Assembly: GCA_964035015.1 (NCBI GenBank)
Contig: OZ036000.1
Coordinates: forward strand, 8,142,259 to 8,206,258
Length of the DNA: 64,000 nucleotides
Source of the DNA: Corallium rubrum
Lineage: Eukaryota; Cnidaria; Anthozoa; Scleralcyonacea; Coralliidae
Direction of reading: 5' to 3'
Shown: in pieces, positions 1 through 10,033 of the stretch
How the letters are laid out: each line of letters opens with the position of its first letter
Numbering within the stretch: position 1 is the stretch's first letter
The notes under the pieces: generated by a model
The model's input: only the letters and a program-made list of their open reading frames with translations
Database searches by the model: none
Told to the model about the DNA's origin: nothing
Program-made: the position numbers and the translations under genes

Positions 1-926
1 CAGCTCTAGCAGAACGTATTTCCTCTATTCATCCCGCAATGAAACTCAGTCAGTTTTTTTTATTATTTCAAACACCAGTAAGCGTTAGCTTTGGGAACAA
101 CTTTTGCGTGTATTGATGAAGTCGGATAGCGTCACTTTGTCACAGCATCTACTCTGACCGCGTAACGCACATGTGTTATGACCTGGACACGAGTTAAATG
201 TGCCGGGGGGTTGTGCTAATACAAGCTAATTAGTATTGGCGGACATCTCGCTATGGTTCTTCGCCGCCAATATTGAACTTCCCGTATTCAGGTGTTTATT
301 TTTTTTCAACATTTTTGGAACATTGAAGTTCTGCATGATGAGCGCTGAATAAGCGGCATGTTCAATGTCCGATTTAACTTTAATGACGAAAACATGTAGA
401 TGTTCAATGTTCGATATAACTTCAATGTCGAAAATATGTTGAATGATGAGAAACATGAATATTGGCGGTAATATGTCGCATATATTCCGTGCCTCGTTGT
501 TGAGATATTTCAAATTTTTTGATATGCAAATTAAACACTTGAAGGTTCGGTATCTTTGCTATTATCAAACAAAATCAATTAAAAATCTGTATGTCTAATG
601 CTGTATACGAAATAGACGTACAGGATCGGCTTCAAAGTGATTTCGTTTGATAATAGCAACGATATATAACTTTCTCTGAAACTCAATATACACGTGTGAT
701 ACCAAAGTGTTTAATTTGAATATCAAGTAAACCAAAATATCTCAACAACGAGGCACCGAAACGAAGATCTGACAATAATAATTTTCGCTTCATAGGCACT
801 TTAAGATGAATGTGCATGCCATAGGAATGACACAACTATTCTGACCCGAACCGTGCGAAGTATATAGCGAAACAAAACCAGCAGAGATCTAGATTAATAA
901 TAAGAGAGCCGGAGTTCGCTAGTATA
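1..926. other. Upstream flank of receptor copy A, no gene recognised
   Basis: No convincing exon is visible. Positions about 806-926, just before the start codon of copy A, are clearly similar to about 9935-10033 before copy B (shared stretches around GACACAACTATTCTGAC, CCGTGCGAAGT and GAGTTC), so the proximal promoter was part of the tandem duplication. At about 792-805 there is a sequence resembling the end of the TTAA-flanked MITE family found elsewhere in the window (TAGGCACTTTAA), with no clear partner end. Confidence 0.5.
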
Positions 927-3900
927 ATGAGTGTGAAAAGCTGTAAAGTATGTTTCATTCTTCTCTTACTCAACATAATCCTCACAATGGCTTCAGGTAA
1001 GCTATATTGGCTACGGTGAATACGTTGAAGTCCCACACAGACGACCAAGTTTTCCTTGACAAGTTCCTTGGTAGCTTTCCTTGCTCTGTACGATGTCGAT
1101 GAACACGTTTTTCCCAACAATTTTCTTGACAAGTTATAATTGCTAGTGTGTACGGTTGGACAAGTTTTCCTTGACGGCAATGATCGCGTAATAAGCTTCG
1201 GAGATGATCTTGTCGAGTTTTCCTTGACGACTATACACACGAACAAATTTCCTTGTTGAAAAGCTGGCATAACCAGCTTTTGAACAAGGCTCCTTGTGAA
1301 GGAATCGTACACACGAACAAATAAAACTTGTCAAGGAAAAACTTGTCAAGGAAAAACTTGTCAAGAAAACTTGGTCGTCTGTGCGGCGCTTTGTTTCAAA
1401 ATGCCTTCCGTGCAAATATATAAACATTTAATTCTTTGAAAGTTTTCATGGCGATAATGTAATATAAATAAGTTTTGTGGAAACACCACAAAAGAACACA
1501 GAGTCGACACTCTTAGCCAGCGACAAGCAATACTGCACGCGAAGAACAAGGGAGTCTATTGAGATTGCAAAACATCGCACTATTTTCTCAGGAAGGACAG
1601 CCAAACAGCACGTGGTGTGCCCTATTCGGAGAACATTCTTGATTTTGTTTTCTAATTAATAAAATTAACATGATACGCCATTGTATTCTTACGTGATTTA
1701 ATTGATCAGTTGCGAAGTTTATAAATGACGTGAGCCAACAACTTGTTGTCATTGCTCTGATGAAGTCAACAGGCCGAAAGCTTAGCAAAGGAATATTTTG
1801 TTTCCACAAAACTTATTTATATTATATAGGTTAAGGTTAGGTTAAAGGACTGGGGGGCTAATCATCCTTACTTGCAGCCAGGGGCTGAATTGCGAAGGAC
1901 GCAGATCAACGTGGCCATGTCGAGGCATATCAAAGGCGCTCCAGGCAGCCGCCATACGACACAGTTCAGACCACGGATCACAGCTAAGATGTTAGGTGTT
2001 GATTTTATGGAAGGAGGAAAACCGGAGAACCCGGCGAAAAACCCTCGAAGCACAGGAGAGATCAACTACAACTCTACTCACATGAGTCCAAACCCGCCAA
2101 CGGGGTCATTCCCAAGCGGTCACCCATCCAAGTACTAACCCCGTCTAAAGCTGGATTTCCATTCAGTGCATTTTATCGCGCGATCGACTTTTTGCGATCG
2201 CTTTCTTTTGAATTGTGGGTTGTCAAGCGGAACGCATTTCATTAGCTTTGGTTGAATACACACATTTCAAAAGAAAGCGATCGAGAAAAGTCGATCGCGC
2301 GACAAAATGCACTGAATGGAAATCCAGCTTTAAGGTGGATTTCCATTCAGTGCATTTTATCGCGCGATCGACTTTTTACGATCGCTTTCTTTTGAATTGT
2401 GGGTTGTCAAGCGGAACGCATTTCATTAGCTTTGGTTGAATACACACATTTCAAAAGAAAGCGATCGAGAAAAGTCGATCGCGCGACAAAATGCACTGAA
2501 TGGAAATCCAGCTTTACCGGGCTTAACTTTTTGGTGAGAGGCAGCCGAGCGCGCTAACAGCACACGCCACCCGTGCTCCCCTGTCTGTAGCAGGGCGTCA
2601 GTTATTGTACAACGCAAGTTCTTTTCCCGCAAGATTTTACAAACTGTACCGAAACGTTGCAACGATTCAATGTTTTTACCCTTTGCAGTGTACTCGGACG
2701 TGATAAACTTGTAGTAGCCTTTTATCTGAGTACGAGTTTCAAGGAAAATCTCGTACTGAAATAAGCGGCTACTACGAATTTATCACGTCAGTACGATGGC
2801 GAAACAAGATGGCGCGTACAATGACGAATCTCGTAGTTGTACTCGGCTACACGCGTAAAAACGCACAACTTGTTCACGGTTGTCAACAGGCGTGAACAAG
2901 TTGTGCTGCTCGCCGTGAACAATGTTGTACTCGCCGTGAACAAGTTGTCAGCAAGTTGTTCACTTATGGTTCGAACAACTTGTTCACGGATAAATCAACA
3001 GTCATGAACAAGTTGTTCCAACAGCACATTTTTTATAGCCAACAACGTTGTTCGCACATGATACAACATGTTGTAACAGCATGACGAAATAACAACGATG
3101 AACAACAATGTTACAACAATGGTGAACATGCGTGGTTGATGTATCAACACATTCTTCGGTTGTTATAACATGCGTGAACAACGGTTGTTGTTTCATCAAA
3201 CAGTAACAACTTGTTGAAACAATGATGAACAATGTTGTTCATTTATCAATGTTGTTCACATATGTCAACAAGTTGTTACAGCATTGTTCAGGCAACAATG
3301 CTGTAACAACGTGCGAGATTTTTACGCGTGTATTAGGCTTCCTTGCCATTTTTTTAATATTATTATTTATTTGTATATACTATTTATTTGAATTTTGTGA
3401 CAAATAAAATTGTTAATTAAAGGCACAGCGTCACGTATTCAATTACCTGAAACTCGTTTTTATCATTTTTTTAAGAAAACAACAAAATTCAAGACCATGA
3501 AGTCACGAACAGGTAAAGTGTTTGTAAGGTCTCGACCATTTATTATTATTATTATTATTGTTGTTGTTCTACTTCTTCTTCTTCTTCTCGTTCTCTCTTC
3601 TTCTATTTTCTCTTTCTTTTTTTCTTTTTCTTTTCCTCTTTCTTTTCTCCTCTCCTCTTCTTTTCCTTCTCCCTCTTTCTCTTTTTCCCTTTTGTTTTTA
3701 CTCTTCGTTTTTCTCTTCCTTTTTTTTTCTCTTCCTTTTTTTTTCTCTTCCTTTTTTTTTCTCTTCCTCCTTTTCCTCTTTCTCTGCTTCGTCTTCTTCT
3801 TTTTCATATTTGTCTTTTTTGTTTTCGCAATTATTATATTTTAGAACGTGTATCCCGGCAGAAGCTCAGCTTTCGCTCAACTCAAGCTATTGTGTCCCTT

Positions 3901-6338
3901 TATACAATTTCACCAAACCGTTTTGTGAAGATAATGGAATTAAACTCGACGATTATATATATCGTCATTATTCTGACGTAAGGTCTCAAAGTTATAGAAA
4001 TGATCGTGCAAATTTAGCACTGGTGCAGTACAATGTTCTAAAAAGTGAATTTCCGTATATAATAACTAGTGAATGCAAGAATGCAGTAATTCTACTTTAT
4101 TGTCATCATTACTTCCCAAGCTGTGATGCCACGAAAAGTGTGTACGAAAAGAGGAAAATCTGCAGAGAAAGTTGCTTCGAACTTCTTAAAATATGCGCGG
4201 AGGTTTATCAAATGGCTAAAAAGTATTTTGGGGTAGAATTGGCAACTCCTGGGGCTGAAGCTCTTTTAAAGTGTGAAATTCAGCCTCACAGGAATGCTGG
4301 TGATTCCCCTGAGTGTTGGTATTATACTGGAGATACTGATTTGAAACGAAAAGGTATCGATTATGGAATGATAAAAATTAATAATTTTGAATTGGATAAA
4401 TAGGTCAGTTTAGTTATTGCTGATCACCATCATTATCATCATCGTCATGATCATCACCATCATCATTATCATCATTACTATCATTATTATTATAATTATC
4501 ATCACCATCATTATCATCCTTATCACCATCATCGTTATCGTCGTCATTACCATTGCTATCATCATTATCATCATCATTATCATCATTATCAACACTGTGA
4601 TATCATCATTATAATTATTATTATTTTCAGTTGTTCCCACAGATTGCCTTTACTTGAACGGCAGTAGTTATCATGGCAACATATCTGTCACTATTTCTGG
4701 TACTCCTTGTCAATCATGGACTTCACAATGTCCTCATCGTCACACGATGAACACAACATACCCAGAACTAAACAACGCAAAGAACTACTGTAGAAATCCC
4801 CAAAATTCTGGGAAACGGCCTTGGTGTTTTACTACAGACGGAAACAAAAGATGGGAATACTGTGATATTCCTAAATGCATATCAGGTATGACATAAAAGG
4901 CTAGAAAGGAAAGTCTATGATACTTTCTAAAAATGCGTCGCTCTCTTTATCTTCGTATCTCTTCATCACCCCCCACTCCTCTCACTCTTTCAGTTTTTCC
5001 ACTTGCTCTCTCATCTTTTCACTTTCTCTTTCCTTTCTGTTCTGTTCTCTTTTTTTGTCTTTGTCTTCTGCCTTTTTATATATTCGAACTTTTCTTCTTC
5101 TTTTCTTCGTTCTTTCCTGTTTCATTTTCCCTTGCTCTTTTTGCTCTTTTCTTTCTTCCTCCCTTATTTCACACCCCTTCCATTTACTTTTTTTTTTTTC
5201 TTATGTTGCTTTTTTTCATCTCCATTTTCTTTTTCCCCCGCTTCTTTCTTTGCTTTTTGATCTCTTAACATTTTTGGGTAATTTCTTCAACCGATTCGAA
5301 AATTTCTTTCGAATTATATTTACTTGTTGCTGTCTATTTCTCTGTATAGTTGATGGTAATTATGGCAACTGGTCTTTAAGCAGCCAATGTAATGTCACAT
5401 GTGGCCAAGGTTTTGAAATATGGAGACGTACTTGTAACAATCCTTCACCAAGATATGGTGGTATGAATTGCTCTCATTTAGGAACGTCAACGGAGTATAG
5501 ACAATGCACAAGAAAACCTTGCCCAGGTAAATGAGCAAAGCGTATATTTTTAACATCTATATATTTTTTATATTATTTTTTATTCCCTAAGTACTTCCCT
5601 ACTTTTGAATATATACTTTAGTTAGTCTAAGGTTTTCAGCTTACGACAGCTTGTACAGCAACAACGTTTCTGTTTTCCACAGTTAATGGTGGTTATGGTA
5701 ACTGGACATTGAGCAGTCCATGCAGTGTTTCTTGTGGTCAGGGATTTGAAATTTGGCAACGTTTTTGTGATAATCCTCAACCAAAAAATGGTGGCATGAA
5801 TTGTAGTGTTTTGGGAAACTCAACTAGTGTTAGGCAATGTACGAGAAAACCTTGTCCAAGTAAGTTTACCAAAAGCTTGTGGAAAATAATTAAGTTTATT
5901 TACGTTTGACTTTCTTTTTCTTTTCTTAATACTGTTTCTCTTGTGTGTCTTTGTAAGTTGACGGTAACTATAGCAATTGGACCAGAACATCTCCTTGTAG
6001 TGTCTCGTGTGACAAAGGCTCTGAAATATGGACCAGGAAATGTAACAACCCTGCACCCAAATATGGAGGAATGAACTGCACAAAACAAGGCCCAGATGAA
6101 GTCTCTCGCGAATGCAACATTGCGCCGTGTTCAGGTAAGTTCAGGTTTTCCTGAAATTCATCCATTCACTCATTTGTTGGTTTCGTTTATTTATTTATTC
6201 ATTCATTCATTCATTCATTCATTCATTCATTCATTCATTCATTCATTCATTCACTCATCCATTCATTCATTCATTCATTCATTCATTCATTCATTCATTC
6301 ATTCATTCATTCATTCATTCATTCGTTGGTTCGTTTTC

Positions 6339-6433
<95 letters not shown>

Positions 6434-7127
6434 TTATTTATTTATTTATTTAAGACTGAAGGTTTGAATAGGGGAAAACGAGGCTTCCAGGTTGAAAGTG
6501 TTTGTAACTTATATTATTTTTTTTGTAAATCATTAGTTAAATCGAACGTTAAAATAATTGGTATTGGCACTGGTGCTGGTATTGCAGTAATTCTCATGGT
6601 CATTCTAGTTTGCGGGTTTATTTGCCGAAGAAGACGTGAGGGTGAGAAATTTTCCTTTTATAATGGATTTATTTGAAGTTGAAAACGATGCATAGAATAT
6701 GTGTTTACATATTTTTACTAATAAGATAAAACATAAATTATATGGCGAAGTGAAAATGTGGTAACCTGAAAAGGTGTTAAACTGCCGAAATTTTTAGTCG
6801 GTTTTCTGTCACTAAAAATATTTTCTACCTTTTCGGCTTTTCATTTTTCTCCGTTCAAAACACTACCTACGTAGCAGTTTACAGTTTACACTGTTGTAAA
6901 GGTGGCAAATTGAACTGGCGAGATTAGTTTTGATAACGAAATACTGACGTTTCGAGCAAAGCTTTGTTTTTAATGAGTGAAGTGGGGATATTTTAAATTT
7001 GATTTTTTTAAATTGTTTAGGCTTCACTCCATATGCGGTGTTACATTTTCAACCCCAACTATTTCTGAGTGCTCAACCATGTGAGAATGATAATACAAAA
7101 ACTTCATCTCAAGACAACGATTCATGA
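927..7127 (+). CDS. FZ-kringle-TSP1x3 single-pass membrane protein, copy A
   Basis: Predicted cell-surface receptor or co-receptor of 533 residues; I do not recognise a named orthologue. Exons, all with GT-AG borders and compatible phases: 927-996, 3476-3512, 3845-4353, 4643-4885, 5350-5526, 5683-5859, 5958-6134, 6537-6641, 7021-7127. Domains: signal peptide 1-23 (exon 1, hydrophobic FILLLLNIILTM); a 12-residue variable linker from a 37-nt micro-exon; Frizzled-type cysteine-rich domain about 38-200; kringle about 207-285 with CRNP and PWCF motifs; three thrombospondin type 1 repeats, each one 177-nt exon with a C-x-V-TCGQG-like core; transmembrane helix about 470-492 followed by CRRRREG; cytoplasmic tail of about 40 residues with no kinase or recognisable motif. 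FZ directly followed by kringle is the ROR receptor arrangement, but the Ig and kinase domains of ROR are absent. The first two exons are the least certain because of the long intron 1; they are supported by an equivalent pair in copy B. Confidence 0.86.
1032..1386. mobile_element. MITE in intron 1 of copy A, absent from copy B
   Basis: Terminal inverted repeats read CC(C/G)CACAGACGACCAAG on the left and its complement on the right. Inside, CTTGTCAAGGAAAA-type units recur in both orientations. The copy B intron (10104-10180) runs through the corresponding position without it: both introns share the stretch just after the donor (GTAAGCTATATTG) and the stretch just right of the element (CCGTGCAAATATATAAACA), giving an empty-site comparison. 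No coding capacity. Confidence 0.75.
1460..1826. mobile_element. MITE with TAATATAAATAAGTT termini
   Basis: Inverted repeats TAATATAAATAAGTTTTGTG at 1460 and its complement ending near 1826. A second member lies at 44557-44786, where the arms are longer and nearly perfect; the two copies also share about 25 nt of sequence left of the element (CTTTGAA-GTTTTCATGGCGATAA), which may mean the true element is slightly longer. Confidence 0.7.
2147..2516. mobile_element. Two head-to-tail copies of a 185-bp hairpin MITE
   Basis: Copy 1 spans 2147-2333 and copy 2 spans 2332-2516, almost identical. Each begins AAGCTGGATTTCCATTCAG (GGTGGATTTCC in copy 2) and ends with the complement, CTGAATGGAAATCCAGCTT, and each contains the palindromic GATCGACTTTTTxCGATCGC arm. 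The two copies share the junction TTTAAGG. No coding capacity. Confidence 0.8.
2848..3332. mobile_element. AACAAGTTGTT-rich inverted-repeat element, copy 1
   Basis: Bounded by TACACGCGTAAAAA and its complement TTTTTACGCGTGTA. The interior is built almost entirely of short palindromes (AACAAGTTGTT, CAACATGTTGTAAC, AACAATGTTGTT). Related copies lie at 20356-20789, 33146-33850 (interrupted), 44222-45490 (interrupted) and, more diverged, about 25670-26000. The reading frames seen inside are shared by the copies only because the DNA repeats; they do not look like protein. Confidence 0.8.
3540..3835 (+). repeat. Pyrimidine-rich low-complexity tract
   Basis: A short (ATT)n run followed by about 270 nt of TTC/TCTT-rich sequence immediately upstream of the FZ exon acceptor at 3844. 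The corresponding place in copy B (10870-11050) is also pyrimidine-rich, so the tract predates the duplication. A long reading frame runs through it into the FZ exon, but the tract is intronic. Confidence 0.8.
4417..4625 (+). repeat. ATC/ATT trinucleotide tract
   Basis: About 200 nt of CATCATTAT-type trinucleotides in the intron between the FZ and kringle exons of copy A. A shorter homologous tract sits at 11616-11745 in copy B. Confidence 0.85.
4886..5349 (+). other. Conserved pyrimidine-rich intron between kringle and TSP1 exons
   Basis: This intron is almost identical to 12004-12472 in copy B, with only scattered differences and small indels, even though it is non-coding. Together with the near-identical kringle exon it marks the segment of lowest divergence between the two genes. 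Confidence 0.75.
6187..6451 (+). repeat. (ATTC)n then (ATTT)n tetranucleotide arrays
   Basis: Long perfect (TTCA)n, about 140 nt, followed by (TTTA)n, about 110 nt, in the intron between the third TSP1 exon and the transmembrane exon. Copy B carries an expanded and partly reduplicated version at about 13340-13750. Confidence 0.9.
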
Positions 7128-9045
7128 AGAGCCATCACCAGACCTCTGCCGAAGAATAATGAGCAGTCTTGCTTTCTTTAAAATTATTCGATTTAAAATT
7201 AGAAACTCGTGATGTCGTTTTCATTAATCATAATTTTATCATTTTATGCAAATGTAAACTGTCTATTAGTGACGTGATAAGGTAATAAACTGCCATGATT
7301 AGGTTTAATAACGAAATACTGACGTTTTCGAATATTGCTGGGTTGCACGTTACGTCATGGCGGCCATGTTGGTTGGTAGGGGCAAAGAATATTATATTAG
7401 ATGCTATTGTACCTACCAACCAACATGACCGCTGTGTCTTTGTCCTTTAAATCTCAGCGGATTGATTGCAACCCACCAATACGTTTGTAGTGTAATAATA
7501 ATTTAGTGCTGTATGGAAATTCAAGAAATGCCTGAAAGACTGCTGTCAGCAAATTGCTGCGTTGCATATCCGGTCACGGCGGCTGTGTTGGTTGGTTGGT
7601 GAGTACAAAAGATTATTATATTTAATTGGCAAGAGGGCAATCAGACTACGTTTGCACTAGAGCAAAGGTTTCCGGATTCGTAAATGTTTCCAGATTCCCT
7701 TCATATTGAGTATTTGGATTCATAAGGGGTTTACACGGATTCGACCCTTCACACTAAACTCCGAATTTCTTTAATTCAGTTAATATGCTCACCATGTTGG
7801 TTCCACCGCAACCTCATATGACTGCGTGTGGAAGAGCATCCGAATTCATCGGAATAAATCCTTCACACTACGTATTGTCTCGGATTTAAAAGTATTCCGA
7901 TACGAAGTTTCTACATTGTTTTCTGGATTCGAAAACTCCGGATACGTGATCAAACCGGGAAGTTTTTATTCCGGATTCATTCTTTTGCGTGTAAACGGCA
8001 AAACGAATCCGGTACTAAAACGTTCCGGTTCGTCACGAATCCGAAAACGCGTTTGCTGTAGTATAAACGGGGTCTCAGAGACTGCATATACCTCCGCCAG
8101 CGGGTTATTATTAGAGATGTTTAAAACCAGAACGAGCCATCCCACTAATCAGGGTAGCTCACTCAAGGCTTGCCCATTTATTGTATGAATAAAATGCTTC
8201 ATTGCGCTCGTACCAAAATTATACAAAAATGTTTGCATAAAACAAGAATAATGAGCGCAATCAAGGATATTGTCTACACGGAAATTCTTATGGTCAGATT
8301 TTTATTAATTTCTCATGATTCAAATTTCAACTAAATTCGCCCAAAATTGAAAGGGTTGGTCCTTGATCTATATGGTCAATCTTTCCACAAACTTTCACAA
8401 AAACCTGTGGAATGTTTTGTGAGATACCCTAATATCGGGTAACACAGTGGGTAACATAGCGGTATGCATAGTTGGTAACTGCCGATATTAACTGGGTTTT
8501 TTTTGGGTTTTTTTGTTGTTGTTTTTATTTGGATCATATATATTTAACAAGAATAGAACATTAATAGTATTACATAACAAGATGACGAAAGACATGCAGT
8601 ATAAAAATGTAATAATAAGATCCAAAAGGGGAAGGGTGCGAACGGGACTAAGGCCCATGCAAGGCACCCACCCAAATAAATTTAAAAAGTATACAAAAAA
8701 TTAGATATGGAAGGAAGAAATGAATGACAAAGTAAATCAACGAGTGATCAATGAGTGAGCGACCGACCGAGTGAGTGGGTGAGTGACTATAGTGAGAGTG
8801 AGTGAAAGTGAGTGAGTGAAAGTGAGTGAGTGAGTGAGTGAGTGAGTGAGTGAGTGAGTGAGTGAGTGAGTGAGTGAGTGAGTGAGTGAGTGAGTGAGTG
8901 AGTGAGTGAGTGAGTAATTTAATGAGGGTGAGTGATTTAATGAGTGAGAAAGCGAGCGCTCGAACGAATGAACGAACATTATGTTCTGTGACAAGGGCAA
9001 TCACGGGTCAAGGACCATGTACAAGCCATTTCTGCATCAAAAACT
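7128..9045. other. Spacer between the receptor genes, no gene recognised
   Basis: Contains imperfect repeats with the sequence AACGAAATACTGACGTTT at about 6940 and 7310, related sequences at 14250 and about 46005-46050, and an inverted GTTGGTTGGTA motif around 7370-7430. Positions 7648-8070 look like a diverged MITE whose ends are about GTTTGCACTAGAGCAAAGG and the complement of TTTGCTGTAGTATAAACG. No conserved protein signature was seen in either strand. Confidence 0.4.
8755..8945 (+). repeat. (GAGT)n microsatellite
   Basis: About 190 nt of GAGT repeats, perfect from about 8814 to 8915 and degenerate at both sides. The reverse-strand Ser/His/Leu-rich reading frames here are products of the repeat. 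Confidence 0.95.
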
Positions 9046-9160
9046 AAAGTAACCAGAGAGAAATAAACCCGCCTAAGATAACATTTAAAGGAACTAGGGC
9101 TGGAAAAACGATCAGGAGGCGTCAGTTTACATATAGTGTTCCTAGATCTTAACAGTACGA

Positions 9161-9859
9161 TTAAAAGTAAGATGCTTGGAAAGTACTAGTTTTACAGAGA
9201 GGGACTTGAAGAATGTCACTAGAGGTTTGACTGAGCCGAGTACGGGAGTGGTCTACAAAAGAAACATAATTATTAACGTTCAGATTTATATAACCATATA
9301 ACGACTTGTAAAAAAATAATAAATCTTTGATTTCTCTGTCGTACGACAGAGGCAGCAGATTCAAAATTAGCAGTCGCTGCTTGTACGGTATCTCTCCTGG
9401 TTTGACTTTCAGGATCCACCTATTTGCTCTGCGTTGCACTTTTCCCACTTTTTGTTGGACTGTGCTGTGGACTGGAGACCATACTTGGCTTGCGTAACAT
9501 AGCTGGGACTTTATCAGCGACAGGTATAGGGTTCGCCTGATTCCCGTGTCCGTTAACAGAGGACAAGTTCTCTTAAGCAATCCAAGCAGTTTGTTAGCTT
9601 TCGCGACGATGTTGTTGACGTGAGATTCCCAAGAGAGTTTGGTGGACATGTAGACACCAAAATCTTTCTCCTCCCGAACATTTTGCAGCTTCTCCGTGCC
9701 CAAGCAATAGTCATAAGACACGGGATTCTTCTTACGTGTCACGGTTAAGACCTTGCATTTGGACGCGTTGAACCTGATGTTGTTTTCGTAACTCCAATCA
9801 TTCAAGTTGGTCAAAGCTCGTTGCAGGTTCTCGCAGTCACGGAAGTGATGCTTCCGCAT
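9161..9859 (-). pseudogene. Non-LTR retrotransposon reverse transcriptase, C-terminal remnant
   Basis: A 232-codon open frame matching the end of the reverse transcriptase region of LINE-type elements. It contains the strand segment FNASKCKVLTVTRKK (consensus F-N-x-x-K-C-x-V), then LGVY-like FGVYMSTKLSWESHV, the segment LCYASQVWSPVHST, the conserved VQRRANRWI and the terminal YKSLYGYI segment. The catalytic FADD-type region is upstream of the break, so this is a 5'-truncated copy, as is usual for these elements. It lies in the spacer upstream of receptor copy B. The clade (CR1/L2/Jockey-like) is not determined. Confidence 0.85.
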
Positions 9860-10033
9860 TCACTGTTAAACGCTATGGGACATCTGACAGCATATACTAT
9901 ATTTATAATAACAAGGAAATGTTTAAAGTGCAGTATATGTACCATACGAATGACACAACTATTCTGACACGTACCGTGCGAAGTCACGAAACAGAGATTA
10001 ATAACAAGAGAGTCGGAGTTCTCTATATTAATA

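Larger units (their letters stand above)
997..3475 (+). other. Intron 1 of copy A, expanded by MITE insertions
   Basis: This intron is 2,479 nt, against 706 nt for the same intron in copy B (10104-10809). The extra length is mostly inverted-repeat elements listed separately: 1032-1386, 1460-1826, the tandem pair 2147-2516 and the AACAAGTTGTT-rich element 2848-3332. A further short inverted repeat lies at about 2690-2810 (GTGATAAACTTGTAGTAGCC and its complement). A continuous reading frame around 1872-2138 has no recognisable similarity and is probably chance. Confidence 0.7.

Noticed and set aside
3558..4403. 281-codon plus-strand frame taken as one protein
   Set aside because: Its first third is the pyrimidine-rich intron; the real exon starts at 3845 after TTTTAG, as the copy B acceptor confirms.
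9161..9859. Treating the reverse transcriptase frame as a complete gene
   Set aside because: The palm catalytic region and everything upstream are missing, so it is a 5'-truncated copy.
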